From an uncultured Alphaproteobacteria bacterium (GTDB lineage Bacteria; Pseudomonadota; Alphaproteobacteria; HIMB59; GCA-002718135), in contig CACKRG010000002.1 in assembly GCA_902602515.1 (NCBI GenBank), forward strand, positions 51,761 through 115,760: 64,000 nt of DNA. Reading direction: 5' to 3'. The translations under genes and the position numbers were made by a program. The notes under the pieces were generated by a model. It was not told where the DNA came from. It ran no database searches and was given only the letters and a program-made list of their open reading frames with translations. Below, piece by piece: positions 35,206 to 44,506 of this stretch; the first letter of the stretch is position 1; each line of letters starts with the position of its first letter.

Positions 35206-37067
35206 TGAGCTCACTTGTCGGATTTTTATGTTTGGTTTTTGCAGTTGGGATAAATATATTTTTAATATTTTCAAAATATTTATTAAAACTTAAAATAGTT
35301 TCCTTTAATATCTTAATTCGTCTATCTTGCATCCTAACTCTTGCATCTTTCCTGTCACTTATTTATGCATATTTGGTATCTGATTTTTCAAATTTCAATG
35401 TTTTTCAAAATTCTCATTCGGATAAACCATTAATTTATAAAATATCTGGGACATGGGGAAATCATGAAGGGTCGATGCTCCTCTGGGTATCAATATTATC
35501 AATATATGCTTTTTTCTTTTCTTTCACAAAAAAAATAGATTTGAATTTAAAAAAATTAACTCTTTTAATTCAATCCTTCTTACATATTTCATTCTCACTA
35601 TTTATAATTTTCACATCTAATCCTTTTTTAATCAATTCAGTAATTGTGCATGAGGGGCTTGGATTGAATCCTATTTTACAGGATCCTGGTTTAGCAATTC
35701 ACCCTCCAATTCTATATGCTGGATATGTTGGGTATTCTATTGTATTTAGTTTGGCTGTTGCTTCTTTAATGCATGAAAGTAATGATCTTGAGTGGTTAAG
35801 TATTGCAAAAAAATGGTCGCTAATTAGTTGGACATTTCTTACAGGTGGTATTGCACTGGGTTCATACTGGGCATATTATGAATTAGGTTGGGGAGGTTGG
35901 TGGTTTTGGGATCCTGTAGAGAATATATCACTAATGCCTTGGATTACTGGTTTGGCATTAGTTCATTCACTTTTACTTGTTAAGGGACAACAAATTCTTA
36001 AAAAGTGGATAATCTTTTTGTCTATTTTATGTTTTTCATTAAGTATATTTGGTACTTTTTTAGTAAGATCAGGAATTTTAACTAGCGTTCATTCATTTGC
36101 AGCTGATGCGTCTAGGGGTTTATTTATATTATTAATTTTTTTTATAATCACGGGCTTTAGTTTAGTAGTTTTTTTATTAAAGTTTCCAGACAACAATAAA
36201 CCTGTTAAATTTTTATTTATTAACAAGGTATCTGCTTTAATAATAAATAACATCTTAATGATAATTGCCACATTAACTATTTTGCTTGGTACGATTTATC
36301 CAATTATCATTGAAGTTTTGACTAATAATAGAATTTCAGTAGGTGGTCCATATTTTAATTCAACAGTTATACCAATAATGATTCCTGGATTTTTATTAAT
36401 GAGTATTGCGCCTGTTTTGTCTTGGCAAACAAATAAAATTAAAAATTCTTACTACTATATAATATGTTTTATATTAATTAGTGTAATTATTTTAATACAA
36501 TCATACTTAACGGAATTCAATTCATGGGGAGTGATTGGTTTAATTCTAGGAGTATGGATTATTATTGCATCAATATCAGCCATCATTTTATCATATAAAT
36601 TAAAGTTAAATTTTAAATTTTTGCAAAATATAAATCCGCATCTAGCCCATATTGGTGTTGGTATTGCAATTATAGGTATTACTTGTTCAAGTGTGTTTCA
36701 AAAAGAATATGATTATAATTTAAATACAGGTGATAATTTTATAGTGAACGAAATAAATGTAGTGCTTGATAAAATTGAAACCAAGAATGAAAAAAATTTC
36801 CAGGCCCTAAGGGCAAATTTTTTGATACAGGAGGAAAATAGTTTCAAAAATGTTAAAAGTGGTAAAAATTACTATCCTGTATCAAAAATGATTACATCAG
36901 AGGCAGGAATATTACATCAATGGGATAGAGACATATATTTTATTTTAGGTGATCAAAAAGATGAAAAATGGTTTGTAAAAGTTTATGTTAATCCTTTCGT
37001 AAGTTTAATTTGGTTAGGAATAATTATAATGATTTGTTGTGGATTTATAGGAGTAATACGAAAATGA
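35205..37067 (+). CDS. ccmF: cytochrome c heme lyase subunit CcmF
   Basis: 620 residues with about 14-15 membrane segments. Together with CcmH it attaches heme from CcmE to apocytochrome c. The WWD signature appears as WGGWWFWDPVENISLMPW, and GTWGNHEGSMLLW is the other family landmark, together with the conserved LQDPGLAIHPPILY. Full length. It overlaps the ccmG start by 4 bp. Confidence 0.95.
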   Translation: MSSLVGFLCLVFAVGINIFLIFSKYLLKLKIVSFNILIRLSCILTLASFLSLIYAYLVSDFSNFNVFQNSHSDKPLIYKISGTWGNHEGSMLLWVSILSIYAFFFSFTKKIDLNLKKLTLLIQSFLHISFSLFIIFTSNPFLINSVIVHEGLGLNPILQDPGLAIHPPILYAGYVGYSIVFSLAVASLMHESNDLEWLSIAKKWSLISWTFLTGGIALGSYWAYYELGWGGWWFWDPVENISLMPWITGLALVHSLLLVKGQQILKKWIIFLSILCFSLSIFGTFLVRSGILTSVHSFAADASRGLFILLIFFIITGFSLVVFLLKFPDNNKPVKFLFINKVSALIINNILMIIATLTILLGTIYPIIIEVLTNNRISVGGPYFNSTVIPIMIPGFLLMSIAPVLSWQTNKIKNSYYYIICFILISVIILIQSYLTEFNSWGVIGLILGVWIIIASISAIILSYKLKLNFKFLQNINPHLAHIGVGIAIIGITCSSVFQKEYDYNLNTGDNFIVNEINVVLDKIETKNEKNFQALRANFLIQEENSFKNVKSGKNYYPVSKMITSEAGILHQWDRDIYFILGDQKDEKWFVKVYVNPFVSLIWLGIIIMICCGFIGVIRK

Positions 37068-37621
37068 AAAAGTCTATTCTATTGATTCCCCTAATTATTT
37101 TGCTGGCTATTTGTATTTTTACCTTAATTTATTTAATTAGTGGTAAAGATCCCAACAAACCACCTAGCGCTCTATTGAATAAAGATATTCCAAAATTCAT
37201 TACAAAAAGTTTATATGATAGCAACATAACATTAAGTTCAGATAATATTAAAAGAAATGTAATTTTAGATACTGAAAATGTAGAAAGAAAATATACATTA
37301 ATAAATTTTTTTGCTTCATGGTGTACACCATGCAAAATTGAGCATCCATTATTTTTTAAGTTATCAAAAGAATATGATAATTTATTTATTTTAGGAATTA
37401 ATCATAAGGACAGCTATAGTGATGCTACTAAATATTTAAATGAAGAGGGTAATCCATACAACTTTGTTGGAGTTGACTCAGACGGACTTATTGCCTTGGA
37501 ATTTGGTGTTTTTGGACTTCCAGAAACCTTTCTTATAAATAAAAAGGGTAAAATAATATTCAAATTTATGGGACCATTAACAAAAGAGATAATTAACAAT
37601 GATATTAAACCATTACTTTAA
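37064..37621 (+). CDS. ccmG: thiol:disulfide oxidoreductase CcmG/DsbE
   Basis: 185 residues from ATG 37064, chosen because it forms an ATGA overlap with ccmF and gives a proper signal-anchor (residues 3-25). The thioredoxin-like domain has FFASWCTPCKIEHP with redox Cys87 and Cys90, then the cis-proline region FGLPETFLI. It keeps the apocytochrome CxxCH cysteines reduced on the periplasmic side. Confidence 0.93.
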   Translation: MKKSILLIPLIILLAICIFTLIYLISGKDPNKPPSALLNKDIPKFITKSLYDSNITLSSDNIKRNVILDTENVERKYTLINFFASWCTPCKIEHPLFFKLSKEYDNLFILGINHKDSYSDATKYLNEEGNPYNFVGVDSDGLIALEFGVFGLPETFLINKKGKIIFKFMGPLTKEIINNDIKPLL

Positions 37622-37988
37622 GTATTTTTTGTTATTATTTATTAGTTTATTTCTATTTTATTTTGAAGCTTTAGCTAATGATAATTTAGATAACAAAGTA
37701 AAGAGTCTCACGTTAGAACTACGATGTATGACTTGTCAGAATCAAAGTATTTATGACTCTGATGCAGAATTCTCTAATGATATAAAAAAAATTGTTAAAA
37801 AGAAATTTGAGGAAGGAAAATCTGAATACGAAATAAAGCAATTCTTGGTTGAAAGATATGGAGAATATATTCTTTTTAAACCCTTATTTAATTTCAAAAA
37901 CTTGTTTCTTTGGGCTTTTCCTTTCATATTGCTAGCAATTGGCTTGTTTTTCCTAATATTTTTAAACCGAAAAAATAAAGTAAGCTAG
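37599..37988 (+). CDS. ccmH: cytochrome c maturation protein CcmH (CycL)
   Basis: 129 residues. A signal peptide (to about residue 26, ALAND) is followed by the LRCMTCQNQS motif with Cys43 and Cys46, and a C-terminal membrane helix (about 104-121). It takes part in reduction of apocytochrome and heme ligation. The start overlaps ccmG by 23 bp. ccmI does not follow, so the operon ends here. Confidence 0.92.
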   Translation: MILNHYFKYFLLLFISLFLFYFEALANDNLDNKVKSLTLELRCMTCQNQSIYDSDAEFSNDIKKIVKKKFEEGKSEYEIKQFLVERYGEYILFKPLFNFKNLFLWAFPFILLAIGLFFLIFLNRKNKVS

Positions 37989-38065
37989 CACTATTTATTT
38001 TGTTTTTTTATATTTAGCTTATAGAGTCTTAGCATAATTTGAAAATATTTCTTTAAGGGGGAAAC

Positions 38066-38899
38066 GTGAAAAAATTTTTATTAGTTGTTTTGTCTCTTGG
38101 TGTTTTAGGTTTAGCTTCAATTGCTAATTCTCAAACAATAAGAATTGGTACAGAAGGTGCTTATCCACCATGGAATAATCTTAATTCTGCAGGTGAATTA
38201 GAAGGTGCAGAAATTGATTTTGGTAATGAAGCTTGTGAAAGAATGGGTGTGACATGTGAATGGGTCACTCAAGATTGGGATGGAATTATTCCAGCTCTTC
38301 TTCAAGGTAAATATGATATAATTATTGCAGGCATGTCTATTACTGAAGAAAGAAAAGAAAAGGTTAACTTTACCACTGGTTATATGACAGATGGTGCAAG
38401 ATTTGCTGTCTTAAAAGATAGTGGTCTAGCGGATTTAAATATTGCTGGTATGGCAAAAGTAAATTTAAATAATGCCGGAGGTAAAGAACAAGCTGCAATC
38501 GGTCAATTAGTGGCAGCAATGGATGGTAAAACTGTTTGTGTTCAATCATCAACAATTCATCAAAACTTTCTTGAAAAACATATGTCAGGCGCAGTAGATG
38601 TAAAACTTTATCAAGCAGTTGATGATCATAATCTAGACCTTGCTGCTGGTAGGTGTGATGCCATACTTGCTGATGTCGGATCTATCATTGATTTTATGGA
38701 ATCAGATGGTGGAGTTGATGTATCATTTACAGGTCCAACATTTTCTGGTGGAGTCTTTGGAGATGGTGTTGGAGGTGCAGTTCGTAAAGAAGACAATGAC
38801 ATTCTTGAAATGTGGAATGCAGTAATTTTAGAAATGTCAAAGGATGGCACAACTGGTGAGATCACCAAGAAATGGTTTGGCAGAGATATATCTATGTAA
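38066..38899 (+). CDS. periplasmic amino-acid binding protein (family 3)
   Basis: 277 residues with GTG start and a strong ribosome binding site (AAGGGGG). A signal peptide ends near residue 22 (IANSQ). The mature part begins IRIGTEGAYPPWN and continues with DWDGIIPALLQGKYDIIIAGMS, the pattern of lysine/arginine/ornithine/histidine-type binding proteins. No permease or ATPase genes are adjacent and a terminator follows, so it is a stand-alone binding protein presumably feeding an ABC transporter encoded elsewhere. It is likely highly expressed. Confidence 0.9.
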   Translation: MKKFLLVVLSLGVLGLASIANSQTIRIGTEGAYPPWNNLNSAGELEGAEIDFGNEACERMGVTCEWVTQDWDGIIPALLQGKYDIIIAGMSITEERKEKVNFTTGYMTDGARFAVLKDSGLADLNIAGMAKVNLNNAGGKEQAAIGQLVAAMDGKTVCVQSSTIHQNFLEKHMSGAVDVKLYQAVDDHNLDLAAGRCDAILADVGSIIDFMESDGGVDVSFTGPTFSGGVFGDGVGGAVRKEDNDILEMWNAVILEMSKDGTTGEITKKWFGRDISM

Positions 38900-38915
38900 T
38901 TTTAATTTTAATAAT

Positions 38916-38945
38916 AAAAAGCGGTTTTTTTTAAACCGCTTTTTT
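38916..38945 (+). terminator. strong terminator after the binding protein
   Basis: A 12-bp perfect stem (38916-38927 with 38933-38944; core AGCGGTTT/AAACCGCT) with a five-T loop, followed by further Ts. It ends the single-gene unit of the binding protein. Confidence 0.88.
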
Positions 38946-38994
38946 ATTTTAGATAGGTTGTTAAATCAGAATTCTAAGTATATAAATTGCACAA

Positions 38995-39276
38995 ATGAGT
39001 TCATTATTAGGATTATTTCTCCAAATCATAAGCTTATTTCAGTTTATTCTTATTATATACATTATTGGTACTTGGTTAGTAAATTTCAATATAATTAATA
39101 CATCTAACCGTTTTATTTATACAATAATGGATGCAATGTATCGTTTATGTGAACCAAGTCTTAACTTTGTAAGAAAGTACGTCCCTGTATTTGGATCAAT
39201 TGATATGTCTCCTATTATAGTCTATTTAGGTTTATGGTTTTTAAAAAGTTTATTAATTGAATACTGGCCGAGGTAA
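38995..39276 (+). CDS. YggT family membrane protein
   Basis: 93 residues with two hydrophobic segments separated by MYRLCEPSLNFVRKYVPVFG, which is the conserved YggT loop (usually ...EP.L...R...P). YggT proteins have been tied to osmotic and pH stress and to cell-envelope organisation, but the role is not established. It precedes folD by 2 bp and is probably co-transcribed. Confidence 0.88.
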   Translation: MSSLLGLFLQIISLFQFILIIYIIGTWLVNFNIINTSNRFIYTIMDAMYRLCEPSLNFVRKYVPVFGSIDMSPIIVYLGLWFLKSLLIEYWPR

Positions 39277-39278
39277 CA

Positions 39279-40166
39279 GTGTCACAAATAATAGATGGGA
39301 AATTAATTGCACAAAATCTTAGAAATGATTTGAAAACAGAGATTGCTGCTCTAAAACAAAAATTTAATAAAGCGCCCGGTTTAGCAGTTGTTCAAGTTGG
39401 CAATGTTGCAGCGAGTAGTGTTTATGTAAAAGCTAAAACAAAAAGTGCTACTGAAGTAGGTATTGAAGTTTTTGATCACCATTTGGATAATGAAATAACT
39501 GAAGATGAATTAATGTTATTAATTAAGAAATTGAATCAGCAAGAAAATGTGAATGGAATCTTGGTACAACTCCCTTTACCTAAACATATAAATGAGCAAA
39601 AAGTATTAGACAGTATTCACCCAGATAAAGATGCAGATGGTTTTCATCCTTTAAATGTAGGAAAATTATCCATTAGTTCATCAAATGATGAAAATTTACT
39701 CATTCCATGTACACCATATGGATGCCTTTTAATGCTGAAAGGTTTAAAAACTGATTTAAAAGGAAAGCACGCAGTTGTAATTGGTAGATCAAACATTGTT
39801 GGTAAACCTATGGCACAATTATTGTTAAAAGAATCTTGCACAGTAACAATTGCTCATTCTAAAACTATTGATTTAGATAAATTATGCAGTAGAGCTGATA
39901 TTTTAGTAGCTGCAATTGGTAAACCTGAGTTTGTAAAAGGAGATTGGATTAAAGATAATGCGATTGTTATAGATGTAGGGATAAATAGAATTGAAATAAA
40001 AACTGATGGTGAAGTAAAAAATAAATTAGTTGGAGATGTTGACTTTTTAGAAGCAAAATCGAAAACGACAGCTATAACACCTGTGCCTGGTGGAGTTGGC
40101 CCTATGACGATCGCTTGCTTACTTCGTAATACAACTATATCATTTAAAAATAAATTATCTCAGTAA
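39279..40166 (+). CDS. folD: methylenetetrahydrofolate dehydrogenase/cyclohydrolase
   Basis: 295 residues, GTG start two bases after the YggT gene. The bifunctional enzyme interconverts methylene-, methenyl- and formyl-tetrahydrofolate. The catalytic Tyr-x-x-x-Lys is YVKAKTK, with VQLPLPKHI, the nucleotide-site GRSNIVGKPMAQLL and the end PVPGGVGPMT. It abuts argG tail-to-tail with no gap. Confidence 0.95.
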   Translation: MSQIIDGKLIAQNLRNDLKTEIAALKQKFNKAPGLAVVQVGNVAASSVYVKAKTKSATEVGIEVFDHHLDNEITEDELMLLIKKLNQQENVNGILVQLPLPKHINEQKVLDSIHPDKDADGFHPLNVGKLSISSSNDENLLIPCTPYGCLLMLKGLKTDLKGKHAVVIGRSNIVGKPMAQLLLKESCTVTIAHSKTIDLDKLCSRADILVAAIGKPEFVKGDWIKDNAIVIDVGINRIEIKTDGEVKNKLVGDVDFLEAKSKTTAITPVPGGVGPMTIACLLRNTTISFKNKLSQ

Positions 40167-41360
40167 TTACTTTTTAATCTTATTTTTTTTTATACGCACA
40201 GAGTTGATTTTTATAAATCCTTCAGCGTCTTTTTGATCATAATCGCCTCTTTCATCAAATGAAACTAGTTCTGAGTCATAAAGACTATTTGGGGATCTTC
40301 TTCCTAATATAATTACATTCCCCTTAAATATTTTTATTCTTACTTCTCCATTAACTCTTAATTGCGTTGAATCTATAAGATTTTGTATTGCATTTCTTTC
40401 AGAAGAAAACCACAATCCGTTGTATATTATCTCAGCATATTTTGGCATGATTTCATCTTTAGTATGTGCTTCTCCCCTATCTAAAGTTATACTTTCAATT
40501 GCTCTATGAGCATTTATAAGAATTGTTCCTCCTGGTGTTTCGTAAACTCCTCTTGATTTCATTCCCACAAATCTATTTTCAACTATGTCAATTCTGCCAA
40601 CACCATGTTTTCCTGCTATTAAATTTAATTCAGATAAAAGAATATGTGGTTTTAATTTTTTTCCATTTAATCCAATAGGATCACCTTTTTCAAACTCAAT
40701 ATTAATTATTTCAGGAGAATTAGGTGTATCTAATAGGTTGTTAGTACGAGTATAAACATAATCTGGAACATCAACCCATGGATCTTCAAGAATCTTACCC
40801 TCAGAAGATGTATGTAAAAGATTTGCATCTGTACTGAAAGGAGGTTCACCAGCTTTATCTTTAGGAAAAGCAATTTGATTTTCTTCTGCAAATTTTATTA
40901 AATCACTTCTTGTCTCAAACTCCCAATCTCTCCATGGAGCTATAATTTTAATATCTGGATTATTTGCATAATAACCTAATTCGAATCTTACCTGATCATT
41001 TCCTTTGCCAGTTGCACCATGTGCTACTGCATCTGCTCCAACTTCTTTAGCTATTTCTATTTGTCTTTTTGCTATGAGTGGCCTTGCAATTGCAGTTCCT
41101 AACAAATAGTTTCCTTCATAAATAGTATTTGCTCTAAACATAGGAAACACATAATCTCTTACAAATTCTTCTTGCAGGTTTTCAATATAAATTTCTTCTA
41201 CGCCAAGATTCTTTGCCTTTTGTTCTATAGGTTCTAGTTCTTCACCCTGGCCTATATCAGCAGTAAAAGTAACAACAGGACAATTATATTTGTTTTGTAA
41301 CCATTTCAAAATTACACTGGTATCTAAACCTCCAGAATAGGCTAAGACAATTTTTTCCAT
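40167..41360 (-). CDS. argG: argininosuccinate synthase
   Basis: 397 residues from the ATG at 41358-41360 ([15 protein letters not shown]); this overlaps the stop of the IalB-like gene as TAATG. It joins citrulline and aspartate with ATP in arginine synthesis. The pyrophosphate loop [10 protein letters not shown] (8-17), [12 protein letters not shown] and the late [10 protein letters not shown] are present. argH is not in the window. Confidence 0.95.
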   Translation of the reverse strand: MEKIVLAYSGGLDTSVILKWLQNKYNCPVVTFTADIGQGEELEPIEQKAKNLGVEEIYIENLQEEFVRDYVFPMFRANTIYEGNYLLGTAIARPLIAKRQIEIAKEVGADAVAHGATGKGNDQVRFELGYYANNPDIKIIAPWRDWEFETRSDLIKFAEENQIAFPKDKAGEPPFSTDANLLHTSSEGKILEDPWVDVPDYVYTRTNNLLDTPNSPEIINIEFEKGDPIGLNGKKLKPHILLSELNLIAGKHGVGRIDIVENRFVGMKSRGVYETPGGTILINAHRAIESITLDRGEAHTKDEIMPKYAEIIYNGLWFSSERNAIQNLIDSTQLRVNGEVRIKIFKGNVIILGRRSPNSLYDSELVSFDERGDYDQKDAEGFIKINSVRIKKNKIKK

Positions 41361-41830
41361 TAACAATCTTCAGCTAGTTTATTATAAGAAGCTGTAAAAC
41401 CCTTTAAGGTATAAGTATCATTTGTAATAGTTCCTCTAGAAGATTCTCCTCTTACTACGAGATCAAGACCCTTTTTCATGGCAAAAATAACTTTTTTATC
41501 ATCATTAGTCCATGCTGCACTAGGTAGATCTTCTGTTGTATAAAAAACATAATTACCTTGATCAATTTTTACATTAATATCAGGCCCAATCTTATAATTA
41601 TAGCCTGCCTCTATTTGAACAACTGTCTCTGGGCTGCCTATGTTTTTATAAACAAGAATATAAAAATCACCCCTATTTTTTTCGGGAGGAAGATCACTTG
41701 ATGTGGCTAAGCTACCTACATAACAATACTCATCAGTTTTTACAAAACTCCATTTACCTTTTTCAAGTGATAAGGCTTGATAAGAAAAAAGGGTAGATAG
41801 TGAGAAAAAAAGTCCTAAAAATATTTTCAT
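41360..41830 (-). CDS. invasion-associated locus B (IalB)-like exported protein
   Basis: 156 residues with a signal peptide (residues 1-21, ending ALSLE). The C-terminal [21 protein letters not shown] is the conserved segment of IalB-family proteins, and the paired cysteines (early CYVG and the final Cys156) probably form a disulfide. The name comes from Bartonella; in free-living alphaproteobacteria the role is unknown. It shares a TAATG overlap with argG. Confidence 0.78.
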   Translation of the reverse strand: MKIFLGLFFSLSTLFSYQALSLEKGKWSFVKTDEYCYVGSLATSSDLPPEKNRGDFYILVYKNIGSPETVVQIEAGYNYKIGPDINVKIDQGNYVFYTTEDLPSAAWTNDDKKVIFAMKKGLDLVVRGESSRGTITNDTYTLKGFTASYNKLAEDC

Positions 41831-41870
41831 CTATTATGTCTTTTAGTATATCTTACACAAATAGTTAAGA

Positions 41871-42434
41871 GTGTTTAAGGATAAAAATAGTTTAAATAAA
41901 ATGGATAAGAATCAGCTCACCAAATTAATGATAAGAGTAAGAGATTACCGTGATGAATTGGCTTTCTCTGATTTATTTGACTTTATTGCTCCAAAAATTA
42001 AGTCTTATTATATGCAAAATAATGTTTCTTCAGAGATAGCCGAAGAGCTTACACAAGAGGTATTAAGCACAGTTTGGACAAAATCAGACAAATATGAATC
42101 TTCCAAATCAGCTGTTTCTACCTGGATATATACTATTGCTAGAAACAAAAGGATTGATTTACTAAGGAAAAACAAGAGTTTTGACATTAAGGAAGAAGAT
42201 ATTAGAGAGTTTTTGTATGAGAATAACCAAAGTGACAAAATAGCTCAAGGTGAAAATAGAGATCAAGTTGACAAAATTAATGAAAAACTTGACTCAGATC
42301 AAAGAAAAATAATTAAAATGAATTTTTTTGAAAATAAAAGTCATAAAAAAATAGCCGAGGAGCTTGAAATTCCGCTAGGTACAGTTAAATCAAGAATAAG
42401 ACATACTTTAATTAAATTACAAAGACTATTATGA
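41871..42434 (+). CDS. ECF sigma factor, RpoE/ChrR-type
   Basis: 187 residues from a GTG at 41871; an ATG at 41901 is an equally possible start and would drop ten residues. Region 2 (AFSDLFDFIAPKIKSYYM, then STWIYTIARNKRIDLLRK) and region 4 (KKIAEELEIPLGTVKSRIRH) are typical of group 11 ECF sigma factors, which respond to singlet oxygen in Rhodobacter. The next gene, overlapping by 4 bp, is its ChrR-type partner. No copy of its expected own promoter is obvious upstream. Confidence 0.88.
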   Translation: MFKDKNSLNKMDKNQLTKLMIRVRDYRDELAFSDLFDFIAPKIKSYYMQNNVSSEIAEELTQEVLSTVWTKSDKYESSKSAVSTWIYTIARNKRIDLLRKNKSFDIKEEDIREFLYENNQSDKIAQGENRDQVDKINEKLDSDQRKIIKMNFFENKSHKKIAEELEIPLGTVKSRIRHTLIKLQRLL

Positions 42435-43060
42435 ACGGAACCTTGGTAAAAAATCGGCTGATATTTGACTTTGCATCTGGCTCGCTTGGACCTGCAAAAT
42501 CAATATTTGCTTCCACTTACTTATATTTAAACTCTAAGGCTAAGAGTTTGAATAATACATTTGAGGGTATTCTTGGTGATCAACTGTTTAGTAATGAAAA
42601 TTCTGAAATTAAAAAAATAAAATACTCCGATTGTATTTCCAATAAACCTTCTAAAAATTCATTTAATAGTAATGAAAGTAGTCCTATTACAAAAATAGTT
42701 GGTCCTCTAAATGAACTAGACTGGAAACAAATTTATAGAGGTTTTAAAGAGTTTTCTCTTAAAATAGAAGATGAAGATGAAATTAAACTCATCAAAATGG
42801 ATCCAGGGATATCTGTGCCTATACACTCTCATGCTGGTAAAGAATATATACTTGTTCTAGATGGAAGCTTTTGTGATGAGTATGGTAAATACAATAAGGG
42901 CGATATTCAAATTAATGATCAGAAAATAAAACACACACCAATCGCATGCGAAAACGAAGGGTGCATTTGTCTCTCGATTACTGAAAAAGATGCAATTTTC
43001 TATGGTCGTTATGGCTCTTTCCTTAACCTATTTACATTTATTAGATCTTTTTTTAAGTAA
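42431..43060 (+). CDS. ChrR-type cupin anti-sigma factor lacking the zinc site
   Basis: 209 residues. The C-terminal cupin keeps all four metal ligands with the spacing known from Rhodobacter ChrR: His132, His134, Glu138, His168. The N-terminal sigma-binding domain is recognisable (FDFASGSLGPAKSIFASTYL) but the zinc motif H-x3-C-x2-C is replaced by Tyr30, Asn34 and Ala37, and the early His is Asn8. It overlaps the sigma factor gene by 4 bp. Either zinc is not needed here or control of the sigma factor differs. Confidence 0.82.
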   Translation: MNGTLVKNRLIFDFASGSLGPAKSIFASTYLYLNSKAKSLNNTFEGILGDQLFSNENSEIKKIKYSDCISNKPSKNSFNSNESSPITKIVGPLNELDWKQIYRGFKEFSLKIEDEDEIKLIKMDPGISVPIHSHAGKEYILVLDGSFCDEYGKYNKGDIQINDQKIKHTPIACENEGCICLSITEKDAIFYGRYGSFLNLFTFIRSFFK

Positions 43061-43071
43061 TTAACTTAAAC

Positions 43072-44085
43072 TTGTTTTATAACAAACAAGTGGAAAAAAT
43101 AGTTACTAACTTCAAGAGATCAAGTATAATTGAAAGCTCGCATAAGATAAAAGTTTTAGTAAAAGATATAAAAGGCAAAACCTTAATTAGTACAAATAAC
43201 GAGAACGACCTTATTTATCCAAGGTCTTCAATTAAGATTTTTCAAGCAATACCTTTTGTTAGCTCAAATGCTATTACTAGATATGATTTAAACGAAAAAA
43301 TTATTTCACTCAGCTGTTCATCTCATAGAGGAGAAACTTATCATATAAGAGAGCTCGCAAAATGGTTAAATAAAATTAAAATTAAGATGAGTGATTTAAA
43401 ATGTGGTTTGCATTATCCATTAAATATTAATGCTAAAGAAAAATTTTTAAGATCAAATTCTAGGATAAATCAATTATACAATAATTGTGCTGGTAAACAT
43501 TTAGCTATGTTATCAAGTTGTTTAGTTAATAATTACAATATTAAAGATTATCTAAAATTAAAACATCCGCATCAAATTGAGATAAGAAAAATTTTTGAGC
43601 AATTTTCTGAAACAAAAATTAATAAAAAAAACTATGGTATTGATGGATGCAGCGCTCCTCAATATTCTTTTAAAATAAAAGATATCAGCAAACTATTAAT
43701 TAATCTAATAAAAAGCTATAAAAATAATTTCAAAAATTCTTATGAGACTAGGATATTGATTGATTCAATTATAAAAAATCCAAATTATATTGGTGGATCG
43801 GATAGCTTAGATAGTATTATAATGAAGATTGCAAACAAAAGAATATTTTGTAAGGGTGGAGCAGAAGGTGTTTTTCTATTTGTTGATCTTCACAAAGAGA
43901 TAGCCGGAGTAATAAAGGTTGTAGATGGCAATGAGAGAGCAATTCCTCCAGTAACCTTTGATTTATTTAAAAAATTAAAAATTTTTAACAAAAAGCAACA
44001 AACTGAGTTCAAAAAACAATATAATTTTCAGTTAAAAAATCATGCAAAAATTTTAATAGGTTCAATAAAAACTAATATTTTATAA
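43072..44085 (+). CDS. asparaginase (Rhizobium AnsA-type)
   Basis: 337 residues. No ATG precedes the conserved part, so TTG at 43072 is used; GTG at 43090 is also possible. The family features of thermolabile rhizobial asparaginase are present: SxxK at Ser52-Lys55 (YPRSSIKIFQAIPF), SSHRGE, NNCAGKHLAML and GIDGCSAP. It hydrolyses asparagine to aspartate and ammonia. It follows the ChrR-type gene by 11 bp. Its 3' end overlaps the convergent DUF3429 gene by 14 bp. Confidence 0.85.
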   Translation: MFYNKQVEKIVTNFKRSSIIESSHKIKVLVKDIKGKTLISTNNENDLIYPRSSIKIFQAIPFVSSNAITRYDLNEKIISLSCSSHRGETYHIRELAKWLNKIKIKMSDLKCGLHYPLNINAKEKFLRSNSRINQLYNNCAGKHLAMLSSCLVNNYNIKDYLKLKHPHQIEIRKIFEQFSETKINKKNYGIDGCSAPQYSFKIKDISKLLINLIKSYKNNFKNSYETRILIDSIIKNPNYIGGSDSLDSIIMKIANKRIFCKGGAEGVFLFVDLHKEIAGVIKVVDGNERAIPPVTFDLFKKLKIFNKKQQTEFKKQYNFQLKNHAKILIGSIKTNIL

Positions 44086-44503
44086 TTAATAAACTTATTG
44101 TAATCATTATTGTTAATGGCAGCCTAAGAAAAATTAATGGATACTTATTCTTTTGTTTTGAGTATAGAAAAAAAAAGTCACATATTAACTGCAGATAAAA
44201 AAATAAAATAATAATTAAAATTAAGATATCAAATTTAAAATTATATAAGTTTAGAATAATAATAAATAATGAAAAAAAACTTGGTATAAAACCATAAATA
44301 ACTAGAAAATTATTAATTTTTTCATGCAAATTCCAATTTATCGCACCAATAAAAACAAGGATTATAATACAATAATATATTGTAAAACTTTGAGATACTT
44401 CATAATTTATTTGATAAAAATAATATTTATTTAATATAATAAATAAAAATGGAGCTAAACCTAAATAAGAAATTAAATATTGAAGATTTAATTTAGGAAA
44501 CAT
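44072..44503 (-). CDS. DUF3429 family membrane protein
   Basis: 143 residues with about five membrane segments. YLGLAPFLF near the start and FIGAINWNLH in the middle match DUF3429 proteins (often fused or adjacent to other small membrane proteins), whose function is unknown. The gene lies antisense inside an otherwise rightward series; its ATG is only 3 bp from the ATG of the divergent kinase-like gene. Confidence 0.7.
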   Translation of the reverse strand: MFPKLNLQYLISYLGLAPFLFIILNKYYFYQINYEVSQSFTIYYCIIILVFIGAINWNLHEKINNFLVIYGFIPSFFSLFIIILNLYNFKFDILILIIILFFYLQLICDFFFLYSKQKNKYPLIFLRLPLTIMITISLLIIKY

Positions 44504-44506
44504 TTT

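Noticed and set aside
38844..39098. 84-codon frame across the terminator after the binding protein
   Set aside because: It spans the strong terminator and overlaps two well-supported genes in another frame.
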